From assembly GCA_041158225.1 (NCBI GenBank), contig JBEBBU010000090.1:1-22011 (forward strand): DNA of 22,011 bases. Direction: 5' to 3'. Shown in pieces: positions 6,685 to 13,706 of this stretch. Origin of the DNA: JBEBBU01 sp041158225. Its GTDB lineage: Bacteria; Pseudomonadota; Gammaproteobacteria; Methylococcales; Methylococcaceae. Position 1 is the first letter of the stretch. Each line of letters opens with the position of its first letter. The notes beneath the pieces were generated by a model that was given only the letters and a program-made list of their open reading frames with translations, did not search any database and was not told the DNA's origin. A program made the position numbers and the translations under genes.

Positions 6685-9105
6685 GTGTACTTATCCACAT
6701 CACAGTCACTTTCATCCCAGCCCGATTTGGTAACCGCTTTGGCCAGACCCGACAAGATTATCCGTTTCCAGACAGACATCCAGGATTTACGCAGCAGTTT
6801 TCTTCAGACCATCAAAGAGGCTGCTTTTCTCCTTTATCTTGGTATTGGCCTGTTCTTCCTGCTTTCCCTGATCAGTTTTGACCCGGAAGATGCCAGCTGG
6901 ACACACAGCAGCAGCGGAAGTGTGACCGGCAACTGGTGTGGCGTAGCCGGGGCCTGGCTTGCAGATTTCAGCCTGGCCATGACGGGACTGACGGCTTACC
7001 TGTTTCCTTTTCTTCTCGCCAGCTATGCCTACCGTCAGTATCTGGGACGCAAGCAATTTGTCGACTGGATTGAAAATGGCCTGCGCTGGATGGGGCTTGT
7101 CACCACCATCGCGGCAGGTGCAGCGCTGGCGGATCTGCACATAGCCCGTTCTCCAGTCAACCTTCCAGAGAGCAGCGGCGGGGTGATAGGTCAGGTACTT
7201 GCTGATATTGCCCTGGATTCTTTCGGCATCAAACAGTCCAGCTTTCTATTACTGATCCTCTTTCTGGCTGGCATATCACTCTATACGGGGCTTTCGTGGC
7301 TCAAAGTTATTGACCGCCTGGGGGCGCTTGCACTCTGGATAAGCAACAGCCTGGCTGGCAGCGGATATAAGCAGGAGAGCAGCGCCACCGCCATTAACCA
7401 TAACCTGCGGGATAAGGACATCACCACGCACCCTACTGCCCCACTGGAAGCAGCAGAAAGAATCAAAGCCGCTACCAGCATGGATATTGTTACCCCTGAA
7501 CCCCTGGCGCCATCCACACAACTGGAGCACACGCTTACCACGCCAGCAGCACGCACCGCATCCAAACCGGAAAAAACAGGCAGACCGGCGCAGGCAACGC
7601 CACGCTCCAGACTGCCATCGCTTGAACTGCTCAAGACCGAGACTGTCAGGGTTAAAGCCTATACACAGGAAGCGCTCCAGACCATGGCTGATAACGTGGA
7701 AAAGGAGCTCAATCACTTTGGAGTCAGCGTGCGCGTCGTCTCGGTACATCCCGGACCTGTCATTACACGCTTCGAACTCGAGCCTGCCGTAGGTGTCAAA
7801 GGTAGCAGGATAAGCAATCTTTCACGCGATCTCGCGAGACAACTGGCAGTCACCAGCGTGCGAGTGGTCGAGGTCATCGAAGGTAAATCGGTTATTGGCC
7901 TGGAAATTCCCAACCGTGAGCGCGAAATGGTACTGCTGGGATCAGTACTGGCTTCTGATGCCTATGTCCAGTCCCCCCATCCCCTGACACTCGTACTGGG
8001 CAAAGATATCAGTGGACATCCTGTTGTCGCCAACCTGGCACGTATGCCTCATGTATTGGTGGCAGGCACCACGGGTTCAGGAAAGTCGGTCGCAATCAAT
8101 GTCATGATCCTCAGCCTCCTGTATAAATCATCTCCCAGCGCAGTCCGGCTGATCATGATTGACCCGAAGATGCTGGAACTGTCCATTTATGAAGACATCC
8201 CGCACCTCCTTGCACCTGTCGTCACCGACATGAAAGAAGCCGCCAATGCCTTGCGCTGGTGTGTTGCCGAAATGGAAAGGCGCTACAAGCTTATGGCCAA
8301 GGTTGGCGTACGCAATCTGGATGGATTCAACGAAAAAGTCAGAATGGCAGTTGCGGCCGGCACCCCGCTACGTGATCCACTATGGAATCCAGCCATGGCA
8401 CTCGAAGGCGATGAAGCGCCTGAACTCGAACCACTGCCTTATATCGTCATCGTTATTGATGAACTGGCCGACATGATGATGATCGTTGGCAAGAAAGTTG
8501 AAGAACTGATTGCACGACTGGCGCAAAAAGCCCGGGCAGCGGGCCTTCATCTCATTCTGGCCACCCAGAGGCCATCCGTGGATGTCATCACCGGCCTTAT
8601 CAAGGCCAACATCCCTACCCGTATCGCCTTTCAGGTATCCTCCAGAATTGACTCACGCACCATCCTTGACCAGGGAGGCGCAGAAGCCCTGCTTGGTAAT
8701 GGCGACATGCTTTATCTGCCTCCAGGGTCTGGCTATCCGGTCAGAGCACATGGCGCCTTTGTCTCTGATGAGGAAGTGCATCACATTGTCGAATTTCTGA
8801 AAAGCACCGGAACACCTGACTACATTGAGGATATTACCCGGTTTAATGAAGAATCTGCTTCGGGTGGATCTGGGGCATCACCAAGTGAGGAAAGCGGCAG
8901 CGAAACTGATCCGCTCTATGATGAAGCCGTACGTTTTGTGACCGAGAGCCGCAAAGGCTCGATCTCAAGCGTCCAGAGACGTTTCAAGGTGGGCTACAAC
9001 CGTGCTGCACGAATGATAGAGGATATGGAGCGGGCCGGCATAGTAAGCCAGGCAGATGGCAACGGCAGTCGTCAGGTGCTGGCCCCCGCACCACCCTCAG
9101 ACTGA
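6685..9105 (+). CDS. ftsK: DNA translocase FtsK
   Basis: 806 residues from the GTG at 6685. FtsK anchors at the division septum and pumps DNA towards dif for chromosome dimer resolution. Domains seen: about four membrane helices in residues 45-205; a linker of only about 90 residues (222-310) rich in Ala, Thr and Pro; the alpha domain from 311 with PGPVITRFELEPAVGVK; the motor with Walker A GTTGSGKS (461-468) and Walker B IVIVIDELAD (587-596); and a gamma winged-helix domain near 738-806 with QRRFKVGYNRAARMIEDME, which reads KOPS and contacts XerD. E. coli FtsK has 1329 residues, mostly because of a much longer linker. The start is uncertain: there is no ATG before the second membrane helix, the frame is closed upstream at 6655, and neither GTG 6685 nor TTG 6730 has a Shine-Dalgarno. 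Confidence 0.95.
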   Translation: MYLSTSQSLSSQPDLVTALARPDKIIRFQTDIQDLRSSFLQTIKEAAFLLYLGIGLFFLLSLISFDPEDASWTHSSSGSVTGNWCGVAGAWLADFSLAMTGLTAYLFPFLLASYAYRQYLGRKQFVDWIENGLRWMGLVTTIAAGAALADLHIARSPVNLPESSGGVIGQVLADIALDSFGIKQSSFLLLILFLAGISLYTGLSWLKVIDRLGALALWISNSLAGSGYKQESSATAINHNLRDKDITTHPTAPLEAAERIKAATSMDIVTPEPLAPSTQLEHTLTTPAARTASKPEKTGRPAQATPRSRLPSLELLKTETVRVKAYTQEALQTMADNVEKELNHFGVSVRVVSVHPGPVITRFELEPAVGVKGSRISNLSRDLARQLAVTSVRVVEVIEGKSVIGLEIPNREREMVLLGSVLASDAYVQSPHPLTLVLGKDISGHPVVANLARMPHVLVAGTTGSGKSVAINVMILSLLYKSSPSAVRLIMIDPKMLELSIYEDIPHLLAPVVTDMKEAANALRWCVAEMERRYKLMAKVGVRNLDGFNEKVRMAVAAGTPLRDPLWNPAMALEGDEAPELEPLPYIVIVIDELADMMMIVGKKVEELIARLAQKARAAGLHLILATQRPSVDVITGLIKANIPTRIAFQVSSRIDSRTILDQGGAEALLGNGDMLYLPPGSGYPVRAHGAFVSDEEVHHIVEFLKSTGTPDYIEDITRFNEESASGGSGASPSEESGSETDPLYDEAVRFVTESRKGSISSVQRRFKVGYNRAARMIEDMERAGIVSQADGNGSRQVLAPAPPSD
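6691..6699 (+). promoter_or_regulatory. Consensus DnaA box at the ftsK 5' end
   Basis: TTATCCACA is a perfect match to the DnaA box TTATNCACA. It sits directly at the predicted ftsK transcription start, between the GTG at 6685 and the TTG at 6730. By chance about 0.7 perfect matches are expected in a window this size, and another lies inside hslR, so function is unproven. Confidence 0.35.
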
Positions 9106-9112
9106 ACACACC

Positions 9113-9141
9113 TTGACAGCGTCAGTCTGGTGGCGTATCAT
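9113..9141 (+). promoter_or_regulatory. Strong sigma-70 promoter of ffs
   Basis: TTGACA (9113-9118, perfect) and TATCAT (9136-9141, 4 of 6) are 17 bases apart. The predicted start is near 9148, giving a 5' leader of about 32 bases before the mature SRP RNA, consistent with RNase P trimming as in E. coli. Confidence 0.8.
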
Positions 9142-9179
9142 TCTCTTACTTGCTGTCAACGCAGGCATTACCATTCAAT

Positions 9180-9295
9180 GGTGGGCTGCGTCGGTTCCCT
9201 CGCAATGATATGTGACAAACCCCGCCAGGCCCGGAAGGGAGCAACGGTAGTTGCAGATTCGTGTGCCGGGGTGTAGCTGGCGTAGCACACCACCC
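9180..9295 (+). ncRNA. ffs: Signal recognition particle 4.5S RNA (small bacterial type)
   Basis: About 116 nucleotides, against 114 in E. coli. This is the RNA core of SRP; with Ffh it delivers ribosome-nascent chain complexes to FtsY at the membrane. The tip of the hairpin is conserved: GGCCCGGAAGGGAGCAACGG contains the GGAA tetraloop and the Ffh-binding internal loop, and GTGTGCCGGGGTGTAGCTGGC is the matching descending arm. The ends pair: GGTGG at 9180-9184 with CCACC at 9290-9294, then GCTGCGTCGG at 9185-9194 with the complementary strand ending at 9286, with a 3-base bulge between. No T-rich terminator follows, so the transcript may continue into dnaX. The ffs-dnaX-ybaB-recR order is common in gammaproteobacteria. 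End positions are good to a few bases. Confidence 0.95.
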
Positions 9296-9321
9296 TAATT
9301 CCAACTCTGCTGCATTGGTCC

Positions 9322-10959
9322 ATGGCTCATCAAGCGCTGGCACGTAAGTGGCGTCCCCGTACATTTTCACAGATGGTCGGTCAGGAGCATGCCGTACGCG
9401 GCATGAGGCACGCCGTCGAACATGGAAGAACGCATCACGCCTATCTGTTCACTGGCACCCGTGGGGTTGGTAAAACCACTCTCGCGCGCATTCTAGCCAA
9501 GGCACTCAACTGCACATCCCCCCAGAACGGCGAACCCTGCAACCAGTGCCCTCACTGTACAGACATTGACGCCGGCCGCTTCACTGACCTACTGGAAATC
9601 GATGCCGCTTCGCGCACCAAGGTAGAGGACACACGGGAACTGCTCGAAAATGTAGCCTATGCCCCCAATAGGGGACGCTACAAGATCTATCTCATTGACG
9701 AAGTTCACATGCTCTCCACACACAGCTTCAACGCACTCCTCAAAACGCTTGAGGAACCGCCGGAGCATGTCAAATTTCTGCTGGCCACCACAGACCCACA
9801 GAAACTGCCTGTCACCGTACTGTCGCGCTGTCTGCAGTTCAACCTGAAAAACCTTACGCCAGAGCAGATACGCAACCAGATGGCACATATCCTGGAGGCT
9901 GAGGGGATTCCCTTCGAGCCCAATGCTCTCCGCTCTCTTGCCAGAGCCGCCGACGGCAGCATGCGCGATGGACTGAGCCTGCTGGATCAGGCCATCGCGC
10001 ACGGTAGCGGAGAAGTCAGGGAAAAAGCCGTAGACGCCATGCTAGGCACCATACCCAGACAACCTGTGATCGCATTACTGGAACAGGTCATGGCTGGCAA
10101 TGCTGCCGAGCTTCTGCAACAGGTTGAAAACCTGAGTGAAGTATCCACCAGTTTTACTGCGCTTCTGCAGCATCTCATGGAGGTCCTGCATCTGCTGGCC
10201 GCAGGTCAGATGGTGCCGGAACTGATCGCCACCGATGATCACGCGGAACGCCTGCAGGCACTCGCGACAGGTATTGCGCCAGAGGATATACAGATTTATT
10301 ACGAGATAGCCATTCATGGTCAGCGCGACCTGCCTTATGCGCCTGACGCCCGCACTGCCGTGGAAATGACCCTGCTGCGCATGCTCGCATTCCGCCCTGC
10401 CTCATCAAGCCAGCAGCGCCAGCCCCCGCAAACCCCAAAAGCTACACCCAGAACGGCGTCACCCCCGATACCACAACGCCAGACAGAAGCTCCCCCGACG
10501 CCACAGGCGCCCGTACGCCCGGAGCCGACAGCCGCCGCGCCCCCCATGAACGACCCGTGGCACCAGATGGTGCGCAAAATGTCTCTCAAGGGCATGGTAG
10601 GCCAGCTTGCAAGCCACTGCATACTGCAGGAAATGAATGACCAGGAGTGCCTGCTGCTGCTGGAAAGCAGGTTTGAGAATCTCAAGACAGCAGCCATGGA
10701 ATCACAGCTGGGCAAATCGCTGAATCAACTCTGCGGCAAACCCATAAAACTGCGCATCCAGCTTTCTGAAGCCCCTTCACCGGAAACACTGACACCTGCA
10801 CGCCGCGACGCCATGGCCCGGGAAGAACGCCAGCGTGCTGCCGAACGCGACATCAACACCGATGCCACCGTGCAACTGCTGAAATCAGAACTGGGCGCCA
10901 ACATCATACCCGGCTCAATCAGGCCGATAAACACACAAACTGAAGACTCTCAGGAGTAA
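9322..10959 (+). CDS. dnaX: DNA polymerase III subunit tau (and possibly gamma)
   Basis: 545 residues. Tau is the clamp-loader ATPase that also ties polymerase cores to DnaB. The N-terminus MAHQALARKWRPRTFSQMVGQ is diagnostic of DnaX. Walker A GTRGVGKT lies at 45-52, a zinc site is formed by C64, C73, C76 and C79, LIDEVHML (124-131) is Walker B with the sensor region, and LSRCLQF holds the SRC arginine finger. After the clamp-loader core (to about 365) there is a Pro/Gln/Thr-rich linker of about 60 residues. A tau-specific C-terminal domain (NDPWHQMVRKMSLKGMVGQL onward) follows. No A AAA AAG slippery heptamer is visible at the end of the core, so the E. coli way of making gamma is not evident. 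The RBS is weak. The gene ends 7 bases before ybaB. Confidence 0.97.
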   Translation: MAHQALARKWRPRTFSQMVGQEHAVRGMRHAVEHGRTHHAYLFTGTRGVGKTTLARILAKALNCTSPQNGEPCNQCPHCTDIDAGRFTDLLEIDAASRTKVEDTRELLENVAYAPNRGRYKIYLIDEVHMLSTHSFNALLKTLEEPPEHVKFLLATTDPQKLPVTVLSRCLQFNLKNLTPEQIRNQMAHILEAEGIPFEPNALRSLARAADGSMRDGLSLLDQAIAHGSGEVREKAVDAMLGTIPRQPVIALLEQVMAGNAAELLQQVENLSEVSTSFTALLQHLMEVLHLLAAGQMVPELIATDDHAERLQALATGIAPEDIQIYYEIAIHGQRDLPYAPDARTAVEMTLLRMLAFRPASSSQQRQPPQTPKATPRTASPPIPQRQTEAPPTPQAPVRPEPTAAAPPMNDPWHQMVRKMSLKGMVGQLASHCILQEMNDQECLLLLESRFENLKTAAMESQLGKSLNQLCGKPIKLRIQLSEAPSPETLTPARRDAMAREERQRAAERDINTDATVQLLKSELGANIIPGSIRPINTQTEDSQE

Positions 10960-10966
10960 CCGCCCC

Positions 10967-11290
10967 ATGAAAAACCCACTGGCCAGCATGATGCAGCAGG
11001 CGCAACGCCTCCAGGAAAATTACGTCAAGGCACAGGAAGAACTTGCCGAATTGAGCATTGAAGGTGAATCAGGCGCTGGTCTGGTCAGAATCAGCATGAA
11101 CGGTAAGCGCGAAGTAACCAGCATGCAGATTGATCCATCCCTGCTTGCAGAGGATCAGGACATGCTTACTGACCTGATCATGGCAGCTTTCAATGATGGC
11201 GTACATAAGGTAGCCAGGGTCAAACAGGAAAAAATGGCCGGTGTCACCGGTGGCTTCGAAATGCCTGCCGGCCTGAAACTGCCGTTCTGA
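10967..11290 (+). CDS. ybaB: YbaB/EbfC-family nucleoid-associated DNA-binding protein
   Basis: 107 residues, against 109 in E. coli. YbaB/EbfC proteins are dimeric DNA-binding proteins with a tweezer shape. Seen in the sequence: the N-terminal helix NPLASMMQQAQRLQENYVKAQEEL, the central strands VRISMNGKREVTSMQIDPSLL, and the Met-rich C-terminal tail GGFEMPAGLKLPF. A good Shine-Dalgarno, AGGAG at 10952-10956, overlaps the end of dnaX. The location between dnaX and recR is the classic one. A role in recombination or repair with RecR is suggested by this synteny and by published work, not by the sequence itself. Confidence 0.95.
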   Translation: MKNPLASMMQQAQRLQENYVKAQEELAELSIEGESGAGLVRISMNGKREVTSMQIDPSLLAEDQDMLTDLIMAAFNDGVHKVARVKQEKMAGVTGGFEMPAGLKLPF

Positions 11291-11303
11291 GAGGATAGAC
11301 CCC

Positions 11304-11897
11304 ATGCATGCCGGCCTGCTTGGCAAGCTATCGGCTACACTGCGCTGCCTCCCTGGCGTAGGGCCAAAGTCAGCCCAGCGCATGATGTTACACCTCCTGC
11401 AAAGAGACAGGGCCGGCGCAGAAAAACTCGCCCACACACTGCTGGAAGCACTCCAGAAAGTAGGCCACTGCCAGATGTGCCGGACACTTACAGAGAATGG
11501 CATCTGCAATATCTGTCAGTCATCAGAGCGCGATCCTTCGTTACTCTGTATCGTTGAATCACCTTCCGAGATGATGGCCATATCAGGCTCCACCGTTTAC
11601 CAGGGACTTTTCTTTGTACTGAACGGGAAGCTATCGCCCCTGGACGGCATCGGCCCCAAGGAACTCGGTATTCCCATGCTTGAAACCAGACTGGCTTCAG
11701 GGAAAATCACCGAGATCATACTGGCCACCAATACAACAGTGGAAGGGGAAGCCACCGCACACTACCTTGGAGAACTTGCCCAGAAAATGGGCATACGCAC
11801 CACCCGACTTGCCTATGGCATGCCCTACGGCGGGGAAATCGAGTATGTTGACGGCGTTACCCTTGCTCACGCCTTCAACCTGCGCAAAGTCATCTGA
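11304..11897 (+). CDS. recR: Recombination mediator RecR
   Basis: 197 residues. RecR works with RecO (and RecF) to load RecA onto SSB-coated single-stranded DNA in gap repair. Domains in order: helix-hairpin-helix CLPGVGPKSAQRMMLHLL (15-32), a four-cysteine zinc finger with C56, C59, C68 and C71, a Toprim domain beginning LLCIVESPSEMMAISG, the conserved LSPLDGIGPKELGI and ATNTTVEGEATAHYL blocks, and a C-terminal Walker B-like DGVTLAHAF. GAGAGGAT before the ATG at 11304 is a fair Shine-Dalgarno. The N-terminus is a few residues shorter than in E. coli. Confidence 0.97.
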   Translation: MHAGLLGKLSATLRCLPGVGPKSAQRMMLHLLQRDRAGAEKLAHTLLEALQKVGHCQMCRTLTENGICNICQSSERDPSLLCIVESPSEMMAISGSTVYQGLFFVLNGKLSPLDGIGPKELGIPMLETRLASGKITEIILATNTTVEGEATAHYLGELAQKMGIRTTRLAYGMPYGGEIEYVDGVTLAHAFNLRKVI

Positions 11898-11916
11898 CGA
11901 ACAGGAATCAAACGAC

Positions 11917-12267
11917 ATGACCACAGACTGCATTTTCTGCAAAATGGCTACCGGCACCATTCAGCCTGACATTGTATTCCAGAATGAATATGTACTGGCA
12001 TTCCGCGATATCAAGCCTCAGGCTCCGCAGCACATTCTGGTCATCCCCAGAGAGCACATTGCCTCACTGGATTCGCTGGAAACGGGAAAACACAAGACCA
12101 TCGCCGGAGAACTGCTGATGGGAGCCCGCCAGGCAGCCAGAATCGCAGGACTGGCCGAAAATGGGTACCGCACCGTCATCAACTGTGGAAAAGACGGCGG
12201 CCAGGAGGCCTATCACCTCCATATGCACATCCTGGGCGGGCGGCCCATGCACTGGCCACCCGGCTAG
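11917..12267 (+). CDS. HIT-family (HinT-like) purine nucleoside phosphoramidase
   Basis: 116 residues from the ATG at 11917, which has AGGAA at 11903-11907. HinT-type enzymes hydrolyse nucleoside phosphoramidates such as AMP-lysine. The histidine triad is H100, H102 and H104 in YHLHMHILGGRP, followed by the MHWPPG ending typical of HinT. The N-terminal CIFCKMATGTI (C5 and C8) and AFRDIKPQAPQHILVIPREHI are the other family blocks, and VINCGKDGGQEAYHLH is the HinT signature. A longer frame reaching back to 11680 inside recR has no family similarity before residue 80. It lies 19 bases after recR on the same strand and ends 15 bases from a convergent gene. Confidence 0.93.
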   Translation: MTTDCIFCKMATGTIQPDIVFQNEYVLAFRDIKPQAPQHILVIPREHIASLDSLETGKHKTIAGELLMGARQAARIAGLAENGYRTVINCGKDGGQEAYHLHMHILGGRPMHWPPG

Positions 12268-12282
12268 ACATAGAGCGCCTGT

Positions 12283-12708
12283 TCAGTCTGCCACGTTGTA
12301 ATCAATACCCATCACGCTCCAGTTACTGGCAACCGAGGCGTCCTCGCCATTGAATTTCATTTTGCAGGCAAACGCCCGTGGCTTCTCATCACCAGGCGTT
12401 ACCAGCACGCTTGATCTTATGATGTAAGTACGGTTGCCAAGCGCCCAGGCCTCGTAAGCTTCGTCATGAAAAACAGCGGTGTCGCCCAGATCTTCAGATT
12501 CACGCACGGCAGCCTTGCAGTGCACAAGCCCATAACCAGTACGCTCGGTCTGAACCTTGCCGAGCAGTTCATCCGGCTCCGCGTCTTTTTCGAAGAAAAG
12601 CTCAGACTCAGCTACCTTCGTGACAAAAGGGACAATAGCCTTGTTCAGGATCACATAAAGTCCGGTAATGAACAGGACCAATAGGAGCAGTGAATATTTT
12701 CGCGACAT
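12283..12708 (-). CDS. Small membrane-anchored protein of unknown function
   Basis: 141 residues; I do not recognise the family. Residues 1-4 (MSRK) are basic and are followed by a hydrophobic stretch at 6-20 (SLLLLVLFITGLYVI), which should act as an uncleaved signal anchor. The remaining 115 or so residues would then lie in the periplasm. That part has two cysteines, C64 (LVHCKAAV) and C115 (AFACKMKF), that could form a disulfide. It also has the pattern YEAWALGNRTYIIRSSVLV, followed by CKMKFNGEDASVASNW at the end. The mix of acidic residues, the two CK motifs and the placement between two convincing genes argue that it is real. The RBS is weak (GAGAA). It is divergent from the 5'-nucleotidase gene and nearly touches the HIT gene end to end. 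Function unknown. Confidence 0.7.
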   Translation of the reverse strand: MSRKYSLLLLVLFITGLYVILNKAIVPFVTKVAESELFFEKDAEPDELLGKVQTERTGYGLVHCKAAVRESEDLGDTAVFHDEAYEAWALGNRTYIIRSSVLVTPGDEKPRAFACKMKFNGEDASVASNWSVMGIDYNVAD

Positions 12709-12734
12709 GACGCTATTCTCGATTGTGCTTCAAG

Positions 12735-12762
12735 TTGAAAGCCCCCAATTTTCCGCTATCCT
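12735..12762 (+). promoter_or_regulatory. Possible promoter of the 5'-nucleotidase gene
   Basis: TTGAAA (12735-12740, 5 of 6) and TATCCT (12757-12762, 4 of 6) are separated by 16 bases. The start would be near 12770, about 30 bases before the GTG at 12801. The region is AT-richer than its surroundings. Confidence 0.35.
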
Positions 12763-12787
12763 CTGTCAAATGTATACAGACAAGGCA

Positions 12788-12792
12788 GAAGG
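12788..12792 (+). promoter_or_regulatory. Ribosome binding site deciding the GTG start at 12801
   Basis: GAAGG lies 8 bases before the GTG at 12801. The longer frame from TTG 12723 lacks a Shine-Dalgarno and would start upstream of the predicted transcript. Confidence 0.65.
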
Positions 12793-12800
12793 TCATTCCC

Positions 12801-13706
12801 GTGAACCAGGAAAAAAAGCTGGTAGTTGCCATCTCGTCCCGCGCGCTTTTCAACCTTGATGCATCGCATCGCATATTTGAGTCGGAGGGCAAGGAAGCCT
12901 TCTGTCGCTACCAGTTCGAGCATGAAGATGACCCACTGGATCCAGGCGTCGCTTTTCCACTGGTACGCAAATTACTTCGGCTCAACCAGTACCTGCCACA
13001 GGCATGGATTGAGGTGATACTGCTGTCGCGCAACAGCGCAGATACTGGCCTGCGCATCTTCAACTCCATCCAGCATCACCAGCTTGCCATCACCAGAGCC
13101 GTATTTACCAGTGGCCAGCCACCTTACGAATACATCAGCCCTTTTGGCGCCCACCTGTTTCTTTCAGCTGATGCCGAGGATGTAAGCAAGGCACTGGATG
13201 CGGGGCACGCCGCTGCCACCATCATGACATCACACCCTCATTTCAATGATGATAATCAGGCACTGCGCATAGCATTTGACGGTGATGCCGTACTTTTTTC
13301 TGATGAGTCAGAACGCATTTACCGGACGGAGGGACTGGAAGCCTTTGCTGCCAGAGAAAAAGAAGCGGCCCATCGTCCATTGACTGGCGGCCCTTTCAAA
13401 CCTGTATTGGCGGCACTGCAGCACCTGCAGCAGCAGCTGGAACACGAAGCACCGCTGCTCCGCACCGCACTGGTCACCGCAAGAGCAGCTCCAGCTCACG
13501 AAAGAGTGGTTCGCACCCTGCGCGCCTGGAATATACGTATCGATGAGGCTCTGTTTCTGGGGGGTATGGATAAAGGCCCCTTCCTGAAAGCCTTTGGCGC
13601 GGATATCTTCTTTGATGATCAGCAGCGGCACTGCGATGCCGCCGCAGCACATGTCACTACCGCTCATGTGCCACATGGCATCGCTAACGCATCATCCGAA
13701 AGTTGA
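12801..13706 (+). CDS. Cytosolic 5'-nucleotidase (NT5C1-like family)
   Basis: 301 residues from the GTG at 12801. The protein matches the '5-nucleotidase' family related to animal cytosolic 5'-nucleotidase I, which releases the phosphate from AMP and similar nucleoside monophosphates. Seen in the sequence: LVVAISSRALFNLDASHRIFE at the N-terminus, EHEDDPLDPGVAFPLVRKLL, then VILLSRNSADTGLRIFNSIQ and ITRAVFTSG. The HAD-type nucleophile motif is DGDAVLF with D160 and D162, and a late GGMDKGPFLKAFGADIFFDD holds the C-terminal acidic motif. The bacterial role (nucleotide salvage or pool control) is inferred. The last 15 bases overlap the 3' end of convergent epmB. Confidence 0.88.
   Translation: MNQEKKLVVAISSRALFNLDASHRIFESEGKEAFCRYQFEHEDDPLDPGVAFPLVRKLLRLNQYLPQAWIEVILLSRNSADTGLRIFNSIQHHQLAITRAVFTSGQPPYEYISPFGAHLFLSADAEDVSKALDAGHAAATIMTSHPHFNDDNQALRIAFDGDAVLFSDESERIYRTEGLEAFAAREKEAAHRPLTGGPFKPVLAALQHLQQQLEHEAPLLRTALVTARAAPAHERVVRTLRAWNIRIDEALFLGGMDKGPFLKAFGADIFFDDQQRHCDAAAAHVTTAHVPHGIANASSES

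Noticed and set aside
7276..7749. 157-residue minus-strand frame opposite the ftsK linker
   Set aside because: It is antisense to a well supported gene, Cys-rich and irregular in composition, with no known motif.
9146..9370. Minus-strand frame of 74 residues across ffs
   Set aside because: The stretch is fully explained by the SRP RNA and the dnaX start.
11680..11916. N-terminal extension of the HIT protein overlapping recR
   Set aside because: Those 79 residues are the recR sequence read in another frame. The ATG at 11917 has a Shine-Dalgarno and begins the HinT family sequence.
12763..12779. Possible LexA (SOS) box upstream of the 5'-nucleotidase gene, CTG...CAG
   Set aside because: The spacer is 11 bases where LexA of gammaproteobacteria needs 10, and the neighbouring gene is not a known SOS gene. 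The inner TGTATACA palindrome alone is not sufficient.
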